DNA from: Peribacillus huizhouensis
GTDB taxonomy: Bacteria; Bacillota; Bacilli; Bacillales; DSM-1321
Assembly: GCF_014138605.1 (NCBI RefSeq)
Contig: NZ_JACJHX010000023.1
Location: forward strand, 1-42,041
Length of the DNA stretch: 42,041 nucleotides
Reading direction: 5' to 3'
Of this stretch, positions 1 to 7,918 are shown one piece after another; within the stretch, counting starts at the first letter, position 1; every line of letters starts with the position of its first letter. Position numbers and translations under genes: made by a program. Below the pieces are notes generated by a model, which was not told the origin of the DNA, ran no database searches, and saw only the letters and a list, made by a program, of their open reading frames with translations.

Positions 1-57
1 TCTCCCAGCCGTAGAATCAGTATTGACGGTTCTAAACCATTTTCATTCTCTGTGGTG

Positions 58-109
58 AAGCGCTGATTTTTGCGCTTCATGGATGGCTAACGGGTAGCTT
101 TACTTCAAT
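58..109 (+). repeat. Dispersed intergenic repeat, copy 1 (divergent)
   Basis: AAGCGC (58-63) and GCGCTT (75-80) form a hairpin. It is followed by ACGGGTAGCTTTACTTCAA, which closely matches the copy at 39146-39190 (AAAGGGTGCTTTACTTCAA). It abuts the point where the PKD-domain reading frame to its right begins, so it may mark the break that truncated that gene. Confidence 0.45.
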
Positions 110-589
110 GATGTAACACTTGTTGTAACGGATAATGATGGTGCAACAGCTTCCATTACACAAAGTGTAAATGTGAATATAGCGAGGTTAGATTCATTAG
201 TTACTCATACTCCAGAATGGTGGGACAATTGGGTAGCTGACGGCTATGATAAAGATACAAACAAGTTTTATGCAGGTGAAAAGTTTATTATTCGTTTGAA
301 ATCATCACCCGCAGCATATGTATGGGGAGAGGTTGATTTTGGGGGAAGCGTTGGAAAAGTAAACATCCCGCAATCAGCTTTGAAGTTAGTTTCAACTTCG
401 ACTTATGAGTATATTTCGGAAGCGGAACTATGGAGAGATGATCTTGTTAAAATCAAAAATGGAGGATACATGTTCAATTTTCATTCGATGCATCCTGTAA
501 ATTCACTTTATAAACAAGCGGATGATCATTATATCATAGAAATAGTCGGTGACATATATGACTATTTCCAATTCCATCAGCGATATTAG
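98..589 (+). pseudogene. C-terminal remnant of a PKD-domain surface protein
   Basis: The frame is open from just after a TAG at 95-97. It begins with the end of a PKD-type beta-sandwich domain (DVTLVVTDNDGATASITQSV), whose final strand carries the usual VTDNDGATAS motif. About 135 residues of unrecognised sequence follow, rich in Trp, Tyr and Asp and ending YFQFHQRY. A GTG at 173 allows a 138-residue reading, but it has no ribosome site and cuts through the PKD strand, so it is not believable as a start. PKD domains usually sit in secreted or wall-bound proteins such as collagenases and glycosidases. The N-terminal portion, including any catalytic domain, is missing. A strong terminator follows the stop, as expected for the true 3' end of the gene. 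Confidence 0.7.
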
Positions 590-604
590 ATTTTGAAGAA
601 TATG

Positions 605-640
605 AAACCCAGTTATTCTTGTAGAATAACTGGGTTTTTT
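605..640 (+). terminator. Rho-independent terminator after the PKD-protein remnant
   Basis: A perfect 14-bp stem AAACCCAGTTATTC / GAATAACTGGGTTT with a 5-nt loop runs directly into TTTTTT. It lies 15 bp after the stop codon of the remnant. Confidence 0.9.
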
Positions 641-702
641 GTTTATTTAAAATAAAGTTTGATTATAAATCACTCTAAATCCTTGATTTTACTGAATGTA
701 AA

Positions 703-750
703 AAGCAATCGTTTTGAATAAAGATTGATCAAAACGATTGCTTGCTTTTA
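703..750. terminator. Long inverted repeat, probable terminator; rest of 641-971 holds no gene
   Basis: AAGCAATCGTTTTGA (703-717) and TCAAAACGATTGCTT (729-743) form a perfect 15-bp stem with an 11-nt loop, followed by a weak T stretch. No intact gene lies between 641 and 971. A 46-codon open frame at 785-925 (starting MDNNGYLTICIF, ending PRKQ) has no ribosome site and is probably a remnant. Confidence 0.55.
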
Positions 751-971
751 TAGAAATTGAATCCCAATTTTATGCCATTCATGTGTGGATAACAACGGCT
801 ATCTTACTATTTGTATTTTCATGCGGGCAACTATACTGATCCATGCTCTATTCATTATGGCCAAAAAGGGGAAACGTACTTTTTACTTTGATTATGTGGC
901 AGAAATTATTCCAAGAAAGCAATGATTATTTAAAAACAGCAGTTACTATGAAGGTATATGCTGTTATTTTT

Positions 972-1024
972 TAAGGTTTATGTAAGGTTTAGATTAAAAT
1001 AGTGTAAGGATCAGTCAGTATAAT
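972..1024 (+). promoter_or_regulatory. Probable activator-dependent promoter of the ABC transporter operon
   Basis: TAAGGTTTA occurs at 972-980 and again at 983-991, exactly 11 bp apart. A third TAAGG starts at 1005, 22 bp further on and on the same helical face. A perfect -10 box TATAAT lies at 1019-1024 with no good -35 hexamer (AAAATA at the expected place). Direct repeats with an 11-bp period are the usual binding pattern of OmpR/PhoB-family regulators. The natural candidate is the OmpR-family regulator encoded at 4278-4988. The pairing is inferred. Confidence 0.6.
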
Positions 1025-1056
1025 CTGATTTGTAGTCATACAAGGAGGATATATCA

Positions 1057-1812
1057 ATGCAAACAATCTTACGTGCGAAAAATGTTCAAAAAGTATTTGG
1101 AACTAAGGGGAATTTATATAAAGCGTTAGAGGATATTGATTTGGAAATTAAAGAAGGTGAATTTATTGGAATTATGGGACCTTCTGGGGCTGGTAAATCA
1201 ACTTTGCTAAATATTTTGTCCACGATTGATACGCCTTCATCAGGAGAGATCATGATTGCCAATCAAAATATTGTCAGAATGAATGAGGAACAATTATCTG
1301 ACTTCCGCCGAAATAAGCTTGGTTTTATTTTCCAAGACTATAACCTGCTTGATACGTTAACGGTAAAGGAAAATATTTTGCTTCCACTTGCGCTATCAAA
1401 AGTACCGGCAAATGAGATTGAAAAACGCGTGAATGAAATCGCCGATACATTTGGAATTCGGGAAATTCTAGATAAATACCCTTATCATATATCCGGAGGT
1501 CAGAAACAAAGAACAGCAGCATCACGAGCCATTGTCGCAAATCCAAGCTTAATCTTAGCAGACGAGCCAACAGGGGCACTAGATTCCAAATCGGCTACAA
1601 GTCTACTAGAAAGCTTAAACGCATTAAACGAACAGAATCAATCCACCATTATGATGGTCACTCATGATGCTTACGCTGCAAGCTTCTGTAAAAGGGTTTT
1701 ATTTATTAAGGATGGTAGGACCTATACAGAAATTCATAAAAATCACCAATCTCGTCAGGAATTCTTTCAAAAGATCTTAGATGTCCTCGCTTCTCTTGGG
1801 GGTGGGCATTAA
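1057..1812 (+). CDS. BceA/YxdL-type ABC transporter ATPase
   Basis: This is the 251-residue ATP-binding subunit of the MacB/LolD-like class that pairs with BceB-type permeases for sensing and resisting antimicrobial peptides. Visible motifs are Walker A GPSGAGKST near residue 42, Q-loop FIFQDYNLLDTLTVKEN, signature ISGGQKQR, Walker B LILADEPTGAL and the H-loop histidine in MVTHD. The family length is about 250 residues, so it is complete. The ATG follows ACAAGGAGGATATATCA. Its stop codon directly abuts the permease start, so the two are co-translated. The family assignment is firm. The substrate cannot be read from sequence; bacitracin-like or lantibiotic peptides are typical. Confidence 0.95.
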   Translation: MQTILRAKNVQKVFGTKGNLYKALEDIDLEIKEGEFIGIMGPSGAGKSTLLNILSTIDTPSSGEIMIANQNIVRMNEEQLSDFRRNKLGFIFQDYNLLDTLTVKENILLPLALSKVPANEIEKRVNEIADTFGIREILDKYPYHISGGQKQRTAASRAIVANPSLILADEPTGALDSKSATSLLESLNALNEQNQSTIMMVTHDAYAASFCKRVLFIKDGRTYTEIHKNHQSRQEFFQKILDVLASLGGGH

Positions 1813-3738
1813 ATGACGCTCTTTAGTATTGCTAGAAAAAATATTCGGCAAAATTTTACTAACTATTTTCTATATTTTACTTCAATGATTTTCAATATCG
1901 TCATTTACTTTACCTTCGTTACATTAAAATATAATGAAACCTTCCAAGCTACTTCTGATGCTTCACCTAAAATCAGCTCAGCTTTTAGTGGGGCAGCAGT
2001 TGTCTTAATGGTCTTTGTGGCTATTTTTATCTGGTATTCGAACTCATTCTTTACTAGGAAACGGAAAAAAGAAGTCGGTCTTTATTCTTTACTGGGTGTT
2101 CGTAAGAAACAAATTGGTCGCATGCTTTTCTACGAAAACTTTATTATGGGGATTTTAGCTCTGATTATCGGAATTCTACTCGGTCCAGTTTTATCGAAGT
2201 TTTTTGTATCGATTTTGATGGGTGTCATGGGCTTTGAGGCCATTGGAGATTTCAGCATCTCATTAGCAGCCATTGTGAACACAATCATGGTATTCTCTCT
2301 TATAACCATCATTACGTCGTTTCAAGGATACCGATTAATTTATCGTTTTAAATTAATCGAATTATTCCAAGCCGATAAAGAAGGGGAACAAGAGCCTAAA
2401 TCGTCGTTCATTATGGCGCTATTATCCGTTATATTAGTCGGAATCGGTTATTGGCTCGCACTTCAAAATTTAATGGAGTCAAATGCATGGAAAGAAATGG
2501 GCTTAATGGTAACGCCCCTTGTTATTTTAGCGACGGTCATTCTAGGGACATACTTCTTATTTAGTACATTAACCGTGTACTTATTAAAGATGTCTAGAAA
2601 GAATAAAAGGTCCTATTGGAAAGGGATTAACTTAATCGGAACATCCCAGCTCCTCTATCGCATAAAAGGGAATGCTCGTACGTTAACGATCATTGCTGTG
2701 CTAAGTGCGACAACATTAACTGCTGTTGGAACAGCCTACAGCTTGTATTACAACAATAGAAGTAATGTAGAACTCGCCAATCCAATTAGCATGATGTTTA
2801 TTAATAAAGACAAGAACGTAACGAATCAAGTAAGAGATATTTTTTCAAACAATAAAAATCATGACGTTATTTATCATAAGTCGATTCCAACACTGCAAAT
2901 CAATGCAGATGTTACAACCTTAAAAAATAATTTGTTCAGTAATGAAATGATGTATACCGTAATTTCGGTTAATGACTTTAATACTCTAGCAAAAGTACAA
3001 AAAAGAATCGACAAGCTTTCCTTAATGGGAAATGAAGCAGCTGCACTGGATGCAGGGTACTATGAAGGAATGTCACCGAATTATATAGGTTCAACGATTT
3101 CTTTGAAGGTGAACGATCGCGTCGAGAATATTACATTTAAGAGTCTGAAAAAATATAATGTCCTCAATTATTATACAGCTAGTACAACCCTTGTGGTTAG
3201 TGATCAGTTGTTTACTCAATTAGGAAAAGAAACAAACAGTGTGAAAATGGAAGTTTACGAAATTACTAATGAAGATGAAGCTAAACAATTAACAAAAGAT
3301 ATTCAATTGATTCTGCCAGACGAAGCAAGATTCTCAAGCTTTTATGCAGATTATTCTGCTGGAATGGAATCATCAGGCTTAATGATCTTTATGGGTGGAT
3401 TCTTAGGATTAGTTTTCCTTGCTGCTACAGGAAGTATCATTTACTTTAAGCAACTAACAGAAGCAAATTCAGACAAGGGTCGTTATGAAATTCTACACAA
3501 AATCGGTGTCAACAAAAAAGAAGTAAAGAGATCCATTGCTAAACAAGTTTTATTTGTCTTTGCTCTGCCATTAATAGCAGGGATCGCTCATTGTTCCGTT
3601 GCCCTAACGGCTTTATCGAGATTAATGCAAACCAGCTTGGTTATTCCGGTTGTGATATGCATGGGCGTGTATACATGTATATATATCGTTTATTATTTCT
3701 TAACCGTGAATGCCTACTACAAAATTGTAACTAAATAA
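1813..3738 (+). CDS. BceB/YxdM-type ABC transporter permease (FtsX-like)
   Basis: This 641-residue membrane subunit partners the ATPase just upstream. It has the BceB layout: one N-terminal helix (about residues 18-40), a TM2-4 FtsX module with the coupling segment FFTRKRKKEVGLYSLLGVRKK, further helices, a roughly 200-residue extracellular domain (about 315-515), and a C-terminal three-helix FtsX module (GLMIFMGGFLGLVFLAATGS onward). The large loop is the part that recognises peptide-lipid targets in this family, and these permeases usually signal to a partner histidine kinase. Translation starts at the ATG right after the ATPase stop codon. The frame is intact and of normal length. Confidence 0.93.
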   Translation: MTLFSIARKNIRQNFTNYFLYFTSMIFNIVIYFTFVTLKYNETFQATSDASPKISSAFSGAAVVLMVFVAIFIWYSNSFFTRKRKKEVGLYSLLGVRKKQIGRMLFYENFIMGILALIIGILLGPVLSKFFVSILMGVMGFEAIGDFSISLAAIVNTIMVFSLITIITSFQGYRLIYRFKLIELFQADKEGEQEPKSSFIMALLSVILVGIGYWLALQNLMESNAWKEMGLMVTPLVILATVILGTYFLFSTLTVYLLKMSRKNKRSYWKGINLIGTSQLLYRIKGNARTLTIIAVLSATTLTAVGTAYSLYYNNRSNVELANPISMMFINKDKNVTNQVRDIFSNNKNHDVIYHKSIPTLQINADVTTLKNNLFSNEMMYTVISVNDFNTLAKVQKRIDKLSLMGNEAAALDAGYYEGMSPNYIGSTISLKVNDRVENITFKSLKKYNVLNYYTASTTLVVSDQLFTQLGKETNSVKMEVYEITNEDEAKQLTKDIQLILPDEARFSSFYADYSAGMESSGLMIFMGGFLGLVFLAATGSIIYFKQLTEANSDKGRYEILHKIGVNKKEVKRSIAKQVLFVFALPLIAGIAHCSVALTALSRLMQTSLVIPVVICMGVYTCIYIVYYFLTVNAYYKIVTK

Positions 3739-3758
3739 AAATAAAAAGGAGAATAATA

Positions 3759-4118
3759 ATGAAGAAAGTAATCATATCGTGTACGGTTATAGCAGCTATT
3801 TTAATAGGAGGGTTAGTGTTTATTCAAAACGTAAACCTTAACAGATTAGGTGCCGATGAATACTATACCCGGATTGAAGGGCAAGGTAAGAAAATCGAAG
3901 ACAAAGCAGACAATGGACAGAAATATGTCAGTTATGAATACGAATTACCTGCTTATGATCAAGAGGGCAAAAAAAAAACACTTACGTTTACTGCCACTAA
4001 ACAACTCCGCGAAAAAGCTTATTTAAGTCTGTTCGTAAAGGATGGAAAAGGGGTTACATCATATCAGGAAGTTACAAAAGAAGAACTACCTGAAAAAGCA
4101 AAAGATAAATTAAAGTAA
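3759..4118 (+). CDS. yxeA: YxeA family (DUF1093) exported protein
   Basis: This 119-residue protein has an N-terminal hydrophobic segment (residues 4-23, VIISCTVIAAILIGGLVFI) that acts as a signal or anchor. A small beta-rich domain with the family pattern DEYYTRI...YVSYEYELPAYD...KTLTFTATKQLREKAYLSL follows. It starts 20 bp after the permease, behind AAAAAGGAG, and is followed by a terminator, so it is the third gene of the operon. In Bacillus subtilis yxeA likewise follows the yxdLM transporter genes. Its biochemical role is not established; proximity to the exported-peptide sensor suggests a role at the outer face of the membrane. Confidence 0.85.
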   Translation: MKKVIISCTVIAAILIGGLVFIQNVNLNRLGADEYYTRIEGQGKKIEDKADNGQKYVSYEYELPAYDQEGKKKTLTFTATKQLREKAYLSLFVKDGKGVTSYQEVTKEELPEKAKDKLK

Positions 4119-4131
4119 AGAATACTTCAGG

Positions 4132-4162
4132 GAAGAATCTTTTTGATTAAGGGTTCTTTTTT
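4132..4162 (+). terminator. Terminator after the transporter-yxeA operon
   Basis: GAAGAATC (4132-4139) pairs with GGTTCTTT (4152-4159), including G-U pairs, and is followed by a T run. It separates the transporter operon from the regulatory genes. Confidence 0.6.
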
Positions 4163-4209
4163 GAATTAAAGGAAGCTTTCTGATAGAAAAAGACACTTTT
4201 TAGCCTGAT

Positions 4210-4238
4210 TTCAATCCGGGACTCAATTTCTATATAAT
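4210..4238 (+). promoter_or_regulatory. Likely sigma-A promoter of the two-component genes
   Basis: TTCAAT at 4210-4215 and TATAAT at 4233-4238 are separated by 17 bp, 40 bp before the response regulator start. The -10 box is perfect and the -35 box is weak. It suggests that the sensor genes are transcribed separately from the transporter. Confidence 0.5.
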
Positions 4239-4277
4239 GAAGGAATAGCTAAAACAATTTTGGAGGTAGTAATTGGA

Positions 4278-4988
4278 ATGTCGCTAACGAATAAAAAGGT
4301 TTTAATCATAGATGATGAAGAGGATATTTTAAGGCTTATTCAAACGGTATTAATGAAAGAAGGTATCGAAAATGTCATAACCGCCACTACAGCGAAAGAT
4401 GGATTCAATCAATTTCAACAAAAACAACCTGATCTTGTGTTACTCGATATCATGCTGCCAGACGGGGAAGGCTATGATGTCTGTAAGCAAATAAGGAATA
4501 TTTCTAATGTGCCGATTCTCTTTTTATCCGCAAAAGTAGAAGAAATTGACAGGATTTTAGGGTTCGCCTTTGGTGGGGATGATTATATTACAAAGCCCTT
4601 TAGCCCGAAGGAAGTAGCCTATCGAGTAAAAGCACAACTACGAAGGGCCGATTTTTCACAGACAGAAAAAAAGATGGATTCCATTATTAAAGAAGGTCCC
4701 TTTGAGTTAAATGAACAAAAAGCAGAATTATCGAAGAACGGTGAAATCATAGAATTAAAACGAAAAGAGCTCGGATTAATGAAATATTTTCTTCAAAACC
4801 CTAATTTGGTCATTAGTAAAGAAAGTCTCTGTGATAGCGTCTGGGGAGAGGATTTTATCGGATATGATAATACGATCATGGTACATATCCGGAGATTGCG
4901 AGAAAAAATTGAAGAACAGCCTTCAAACCCCAAGTATCTAATGACTGTAAAAGGGTTAGGCTACAAGCTTGTCGTAAAAGGTGAATAG
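4278..4988 (+). CDS. OmpR-family response regulator
   Basis: This 236-residue regulator consists of a receiver domain and a winged-helix DNA-binding domain. Residues 1-120 carry the acidic pair D12-D13, phospho-acceptor D57 in LVLLDIMLPDGEGYD, and the switch lysine in YITKPFSP. Residues about 140-234 carry the OmpR wHTH, ending VWGEDFIGYDNTIMVHIRRL...MTVKGLGYKL. I place the start at the ATG at 4278 (MSLTNKKVL), 11 nt after GGAGG. The in-frame TTG at 4260 lies in front of and partly inside that ribosome site and is unlikely. The kinase gene begins 4 bp after its stop codon. The presumed target is the direct-repeat array at 972-1009, which is an inference. Confidence 0.93.
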   Translation: MSLTNKKVLIIDDEEDILRLIQTVLMKEGIENVITATTAKDGFNQFQQKQPDLVLLDIMLPDGEGYDVCKQIRNISNVPILFLSAKVEEIDRILGFAFGGDDYITKPFSPKEVAYRVKAQLRRADFSQTEKKMDSIIKEGPFELNEQKAELSKNGEIIELKRKELGLMKYFLQNPNLVISKESLCDSVWGEDFIGYDNTIMVHIRRLREKIEEQPSNPKYLMTVKGLGYKLVVKGE

Positions 4989-4991
4989 GAA

Positions 4992-6404
4992 ATGAGATGG
5001 AGGTTAACAGGAAGATTTCTCCTATCTGTCGTTATAGTTGTCATCCTCGTTATTTTCATAAATATTCTCACCTTTTTGGCATTGTTTATTGCCCAATCTG
5101 CATTTAATGTACCGATTTTTCAAGACAGAGAAACCATTTCTGCAGAATCCTTTACAAGGCGTTTTCAGGAACATATTACGTTTTCAAATAATGAAATAGC
5201 CATTAGCAACCAAGGAAAAAAAGAACTTATCAAGCATGAAGCATGGTTCCAAATTTTAGACGAAAATGGAAAGGAGCTATACGGTTATAGGCTACCTGAA
5301 GGGATAAAGAAAAAGTACACGCCTTTAGAGGTTGTCAATATTTACAAATATGTAGAGAAAGATATTTATGCCACTGTTTTTGTGAGTGGTAAAAAGATCG
5401 ATAACTACAATTATAGTTACTTAATTGGATTTGAAAATCCTTCTATTGAAAAAATCACATTATCCTATGACTCCCGTGACCTCTTACACCATTTTAAAAT
5501 AGGGAGTATTCTTATATTACTCATAGATGGTCTTATTGCTTTATTAATCGGCTATTTATTTAGCAAACGACTTACAAAGCCACTTCATACATTAATTGAT
5601 GTAATAAAAAGACTAGCAAATAAGGACTATAATATAAATTATGAACCTAAAGGAATCTATAAAGATGTTTTTTATAATGTCAATTATTTATCCAATCAGC
5701 TAACTGAAAACGAAAGGGAACGAAAGAAATTGGATCAAATGAAAGAGGAGTGGATCGGAAACATCTCCCATGATATGAAAACACCACTTGCCTCTATTCG
5801 AGGTTATGCGGAAATGATGAAGGACCCAGAATATCAATTTTCATTAGATGAAATGAGAGAATACGCAGAAATTATCGAAAGAAAGTCGCTATATATGAAG
5901 GATGTATTAGAAGATTTAAACTTAACAATGAGATTGAAAAATAAAGAACTAACTTTAAACAAAAAAATGATTAACATTGTAACGCTATTACGGAATATTG
6001 TGATCGATATTTTAAATGATGCCAGATACTCCAATCGAAATATTGAATTTCAGGTACACCAAGAAATGATTCGAGAGTATGTTGATGAAATTCTGGTACG
6101 AAGAGCACTAACGAATTTAATATATAATGCAATCGTCCATAATGACAGCAAAGTGAAAATAGTTGTGAGTGTTAAAAAGAAAGACCGAACACATATTACG
6201 ATAAAAGATGATGGCAAAGGGATAAAGAAAGAAGAACTCAATCGAATTTTTGATCGCTATTATCGAGGAACGAATACAGGAGAGTCCCACAAAGGTTCTG
6301 GACTTGGAATGGCCATAGCCAACGATATCATTCGGGCACATGATGGGGAGATTAGAATTGATAGTGTGGTTGGTCATGGGACAACGATTGAAATTCAATT
6401 TTAA
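4992..6404 (+). CDS. Sensor histidine kinase with extracellular domain
   Basis: This 470-residue kinase is paired with the response regulator 4 bp upstream. TM1 is at about residues 8-34, an extracytoplasmic domain at 35-165, TM2 at about 168-191, and a HAMP-like linker at about 192-245. HisKA has phospho-acceptor H260 in NISHDMKTPLASI. HATPase has N box NLIYNAIVHN, G1 DDGKGI, F box FDRYYRG and G2 GSGLGMAI. Unlike BceS-type intramembrane kinases, which have almost no external loop, it has about 130 residues outside the membrane, so it may bind a ligand itself rather than rely only on the transporter. The frame is intact. Confidence 0.93.
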   Translation: MRWRLTGRFLLSVVIVVILVIFINILTFLALFIAQSAFNVPIFQDRETISAESFTRRFQEHITFSNNEIAISNQGKKELIKHEAWFQILDENGKELYGYRLPEGIKKKYTPLEVVNIYKYVEKDIYATVFVSGKKIDNYNYSYLIGFENPSIEKITLSYDSRDLLHHFKIGSILILLIDGLIALLIGYLFSKRLTKPLHTLIDVIKRLANKDYNINYEPKGIYKDVFYNVNYLSNQLTENERERKKLDQMKEEWIGNISHDMKTPLASIRGYAEMMKDPEYQFSLDEMREYAEIIERKSLYMKDVLEDLNLTMRLKNKELTLNKKMINIVTLLRNIVIDILNDARYSNRNIEFQVHQEMIREYVDEILVRRALTNLIYNAIVHNDSKVKIVVSVKKKDRTHITIKDDGKGIKKEELNRIFDRYYRGTNTGESHKGSGLGMAIANDIIRAHDGEIRIDSVVGHGTTIEIQF

Positions 6405-6492
6405 AGACCTCTAGTAAAATTAATGTAAATATCAATATTGTAAGATTTACCTGCAACAATTTGTTTTTTCAAAAACGAACAATGATTTAAAT

Positions 6493-6532
6493 CCCTGATT
6501 TCTCCTCTTAGCGTAGAAAAATCAGGGTTTCC
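6493..6532 (+). terminator. Terminator after the histidine kinase gene; 6533-6748 without gene
   Basis: CCCTGATTT (6493-6501) and AAATCAGGG (6519-6527) form a perfect 9-bp stem with a 17-nt loop, followed by TTTCCCTT. From 6533 to 6748 no gene is visible, only short palindromes: AATTCAGT / ACTGAATT near 6588-6608 and ACTTAATTAAGT just after. Confidence 0.65.
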
Positions 6533-6748
6533 CTTCCAAAAAATGTCTTAACGTATAATATTCGCGTTTTGTCGGCAGGACCCCTAAAAATTCAGTTTAC
6601 ACTGAATTACTTAATTAAGTTGGTCCTTTTACAACGAAACACCCCGTTAGATAAAAAATCCAAAGGGGTAAAAAGTCCATTAACTCATCAGCTGATAACA
6701 AGAATATATGAAAGAACAATACATGAAGATACATAAATAGAAGCGTGG

Positions 6749-7114
6749 ATGAAGTTCAGAGAAAAGGTGTTTTTAATCACTCTTTTCTCTGCTCACCAGA
6801 GACAAAACTTACTGATGCTAGTTGTTGCTATACTCATTGATTATTGGGAATTGAATCGAGTACGAGAGCAAATTCCGAAACTTGAAGATGAAAAAACCAT
6901 TAATCCTGTAACCGAATTGTGGAACCTGATCAAATCTCTAATAAAGGATAGACGGCGATTTGGCAATTTACTGTATTTTTATCGTGAACGAAGAGACCTT
7001 AGTTTTACAATGATACATGGAAATATAGTAGCAAAGAATCGTTTACCTGTATTAATGACAAACATTCAGAAGTATTATCAAGCGGTTACTCTAATTGCAG
7101 CGCACTTATTCTAG
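6749..7114 (+). pseudogene. Unrecognised open frame, probably an upstream piece of the broken toxin gene
   Basis: A 121-codon frame starts MKFREKVF, about 15 bp after a poor purine stretch. Its middle (RVREQIPKLEDEKTINPVTELWNLIKS in sense) looks like a helical protein segment, but the ends do not look coding. The last 110 bp overlap the start of the nuclease-toxin frame at 7003. A likely reading is that both are parts of one toxin gene broken by a frameshift around 7000-7110. No family was recognised, so this part is uncertain. Confidence 0.35.
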
Positions 7115-7701
7115 TCAATTGGGAAAGGTCATATGGCAGCCAGGAAGCTTGTTTTGCTTGTTTATTTGACAGTCTGCAAAACTGGTGGAACGGACTATCT
7201 GGATGGGAGAAGGTAATAATTATTGCCGGGGCATTTGCCGTATCTGTCCCTATTCTTGGGTTTTGGTCTGCTTTTGGAGCTGTTTCAGCCGGGGTTAGCT
7301 TTGCAGCCAGTGGTCATCAAACAGCTGATATGATACGGAATCCCAGAAAATTACTTACACCTGAATATGCAGCGGCAACTATCTTTACTTTGGGGATAAG
7401 TCGTTTTCCATTCGGTAAGATTGCTGCAGCAAAAGTATTAAAAACTGCAAAAGGATTAACAAGGCATGAAATAACGACTGCCGGAGGGCTAACTTATCGA
7501 ACAATGCACGGAGGTAATGGAGAACTACGATCTGTTTTCGCAAAAATCGAACGGCATCATATTAAAACGGGAACAAGCACAAATGATGCTTCTAGGGATT
7601 TTGCAAGAGCACTTTGAAAACAGAAAGACGATGCTGGTCATGGAATTGGTTCCAAATTTGGTGGTGTTGGTTCAATTATATGGACACATAAAAGAACGTA
7701 A
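7003..7701 (+). pseudogene. Broken polymorphic-toxin nuclease (DNA/RNA non-specific endonuclease-like)
   Basis: One frame runs from 7003 to 7701 with a single internal TGA at 7615-7617. It contains a hydrophobic glycine/alanine stretch beginning NGLSGWEKVIIIAGAF, then a basic part, then FAKIERHHIKTGTSTNDAS, FARAL, the in-frame TGA, and KDDAGHGIGSKFGGVGS. The DDAGH-IG--FGG motif is the signature around the catalytic His of nuclease toxins found at the C-terminus of LXG/YeeF-type secreted proteins. The frame ends at TAA 7699-7701, short of the rest of the nuclease fold, and a dispersed repeat follows. The N-terminal secretion domain is not recognisable. It is dead as a toxin unless the TGA is an error, and even then the C-terminus is missing. 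Confidence 0.65.
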
Positions 7702-7730
7702 TTTATTTGCATGTCTTGTGATGATGCTAT

Positions 7731-7789
7731 GCTTCAATAGAGAAAGGGCGCTTTTATTATTCAACAAACGGGCCAGATAATGGAATAAA
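7731..7789 (+). repeat. Dispersed intergenic repeat, copy 2
   Basis: It contains AAAGGGCGC (7743-7751) and the tail GGGCCAGATAATGGAATAA (7770-7788). It lies just after the truncated nuclease remnant. The tail matches the copies at 8745-8812 and 9391-9464 almost base for base. Confidence 0.7.
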
Positions 7790-7845
7790 CTAGAAGGACG
7801 GTTAGAAATGATTCCTTTATCACACAACCATACAGTTGCTTACGT

Positions 7846-7875
7846 TTGACGAGTAATCGTAAAGTTACATATACT
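7846..7875 (+). promoter_or_regulatory. Likely sigma-A promoter of the RCC1-repeat gene
   Basis: TTGACG (7846-7851) and TATACT (7870-7875) with an 18-bp spacer lie 44 bp before the GTG start. Confidence 0.5.
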
Positions 7876-7918
7876 TGTCAGATAACTGCAGGATTGCTTA
7901 TATTCGAGGAGGTAAAAC

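Noticed and set aside
703..743. Possible riboswitch upstream of the transporter operon
   Set aside because: Only a simple inverted repeat is present, with no conserved aptamer core; it lies 230 bp before the -10 box and is better explained as a terminator.
7517..7780. 87-codon + strand frame over the nuclease relic
   Set aside because: It is out of frame with the nuclease motifs and ends inside the dispersed repeat; its translation has no protein-like pattern.
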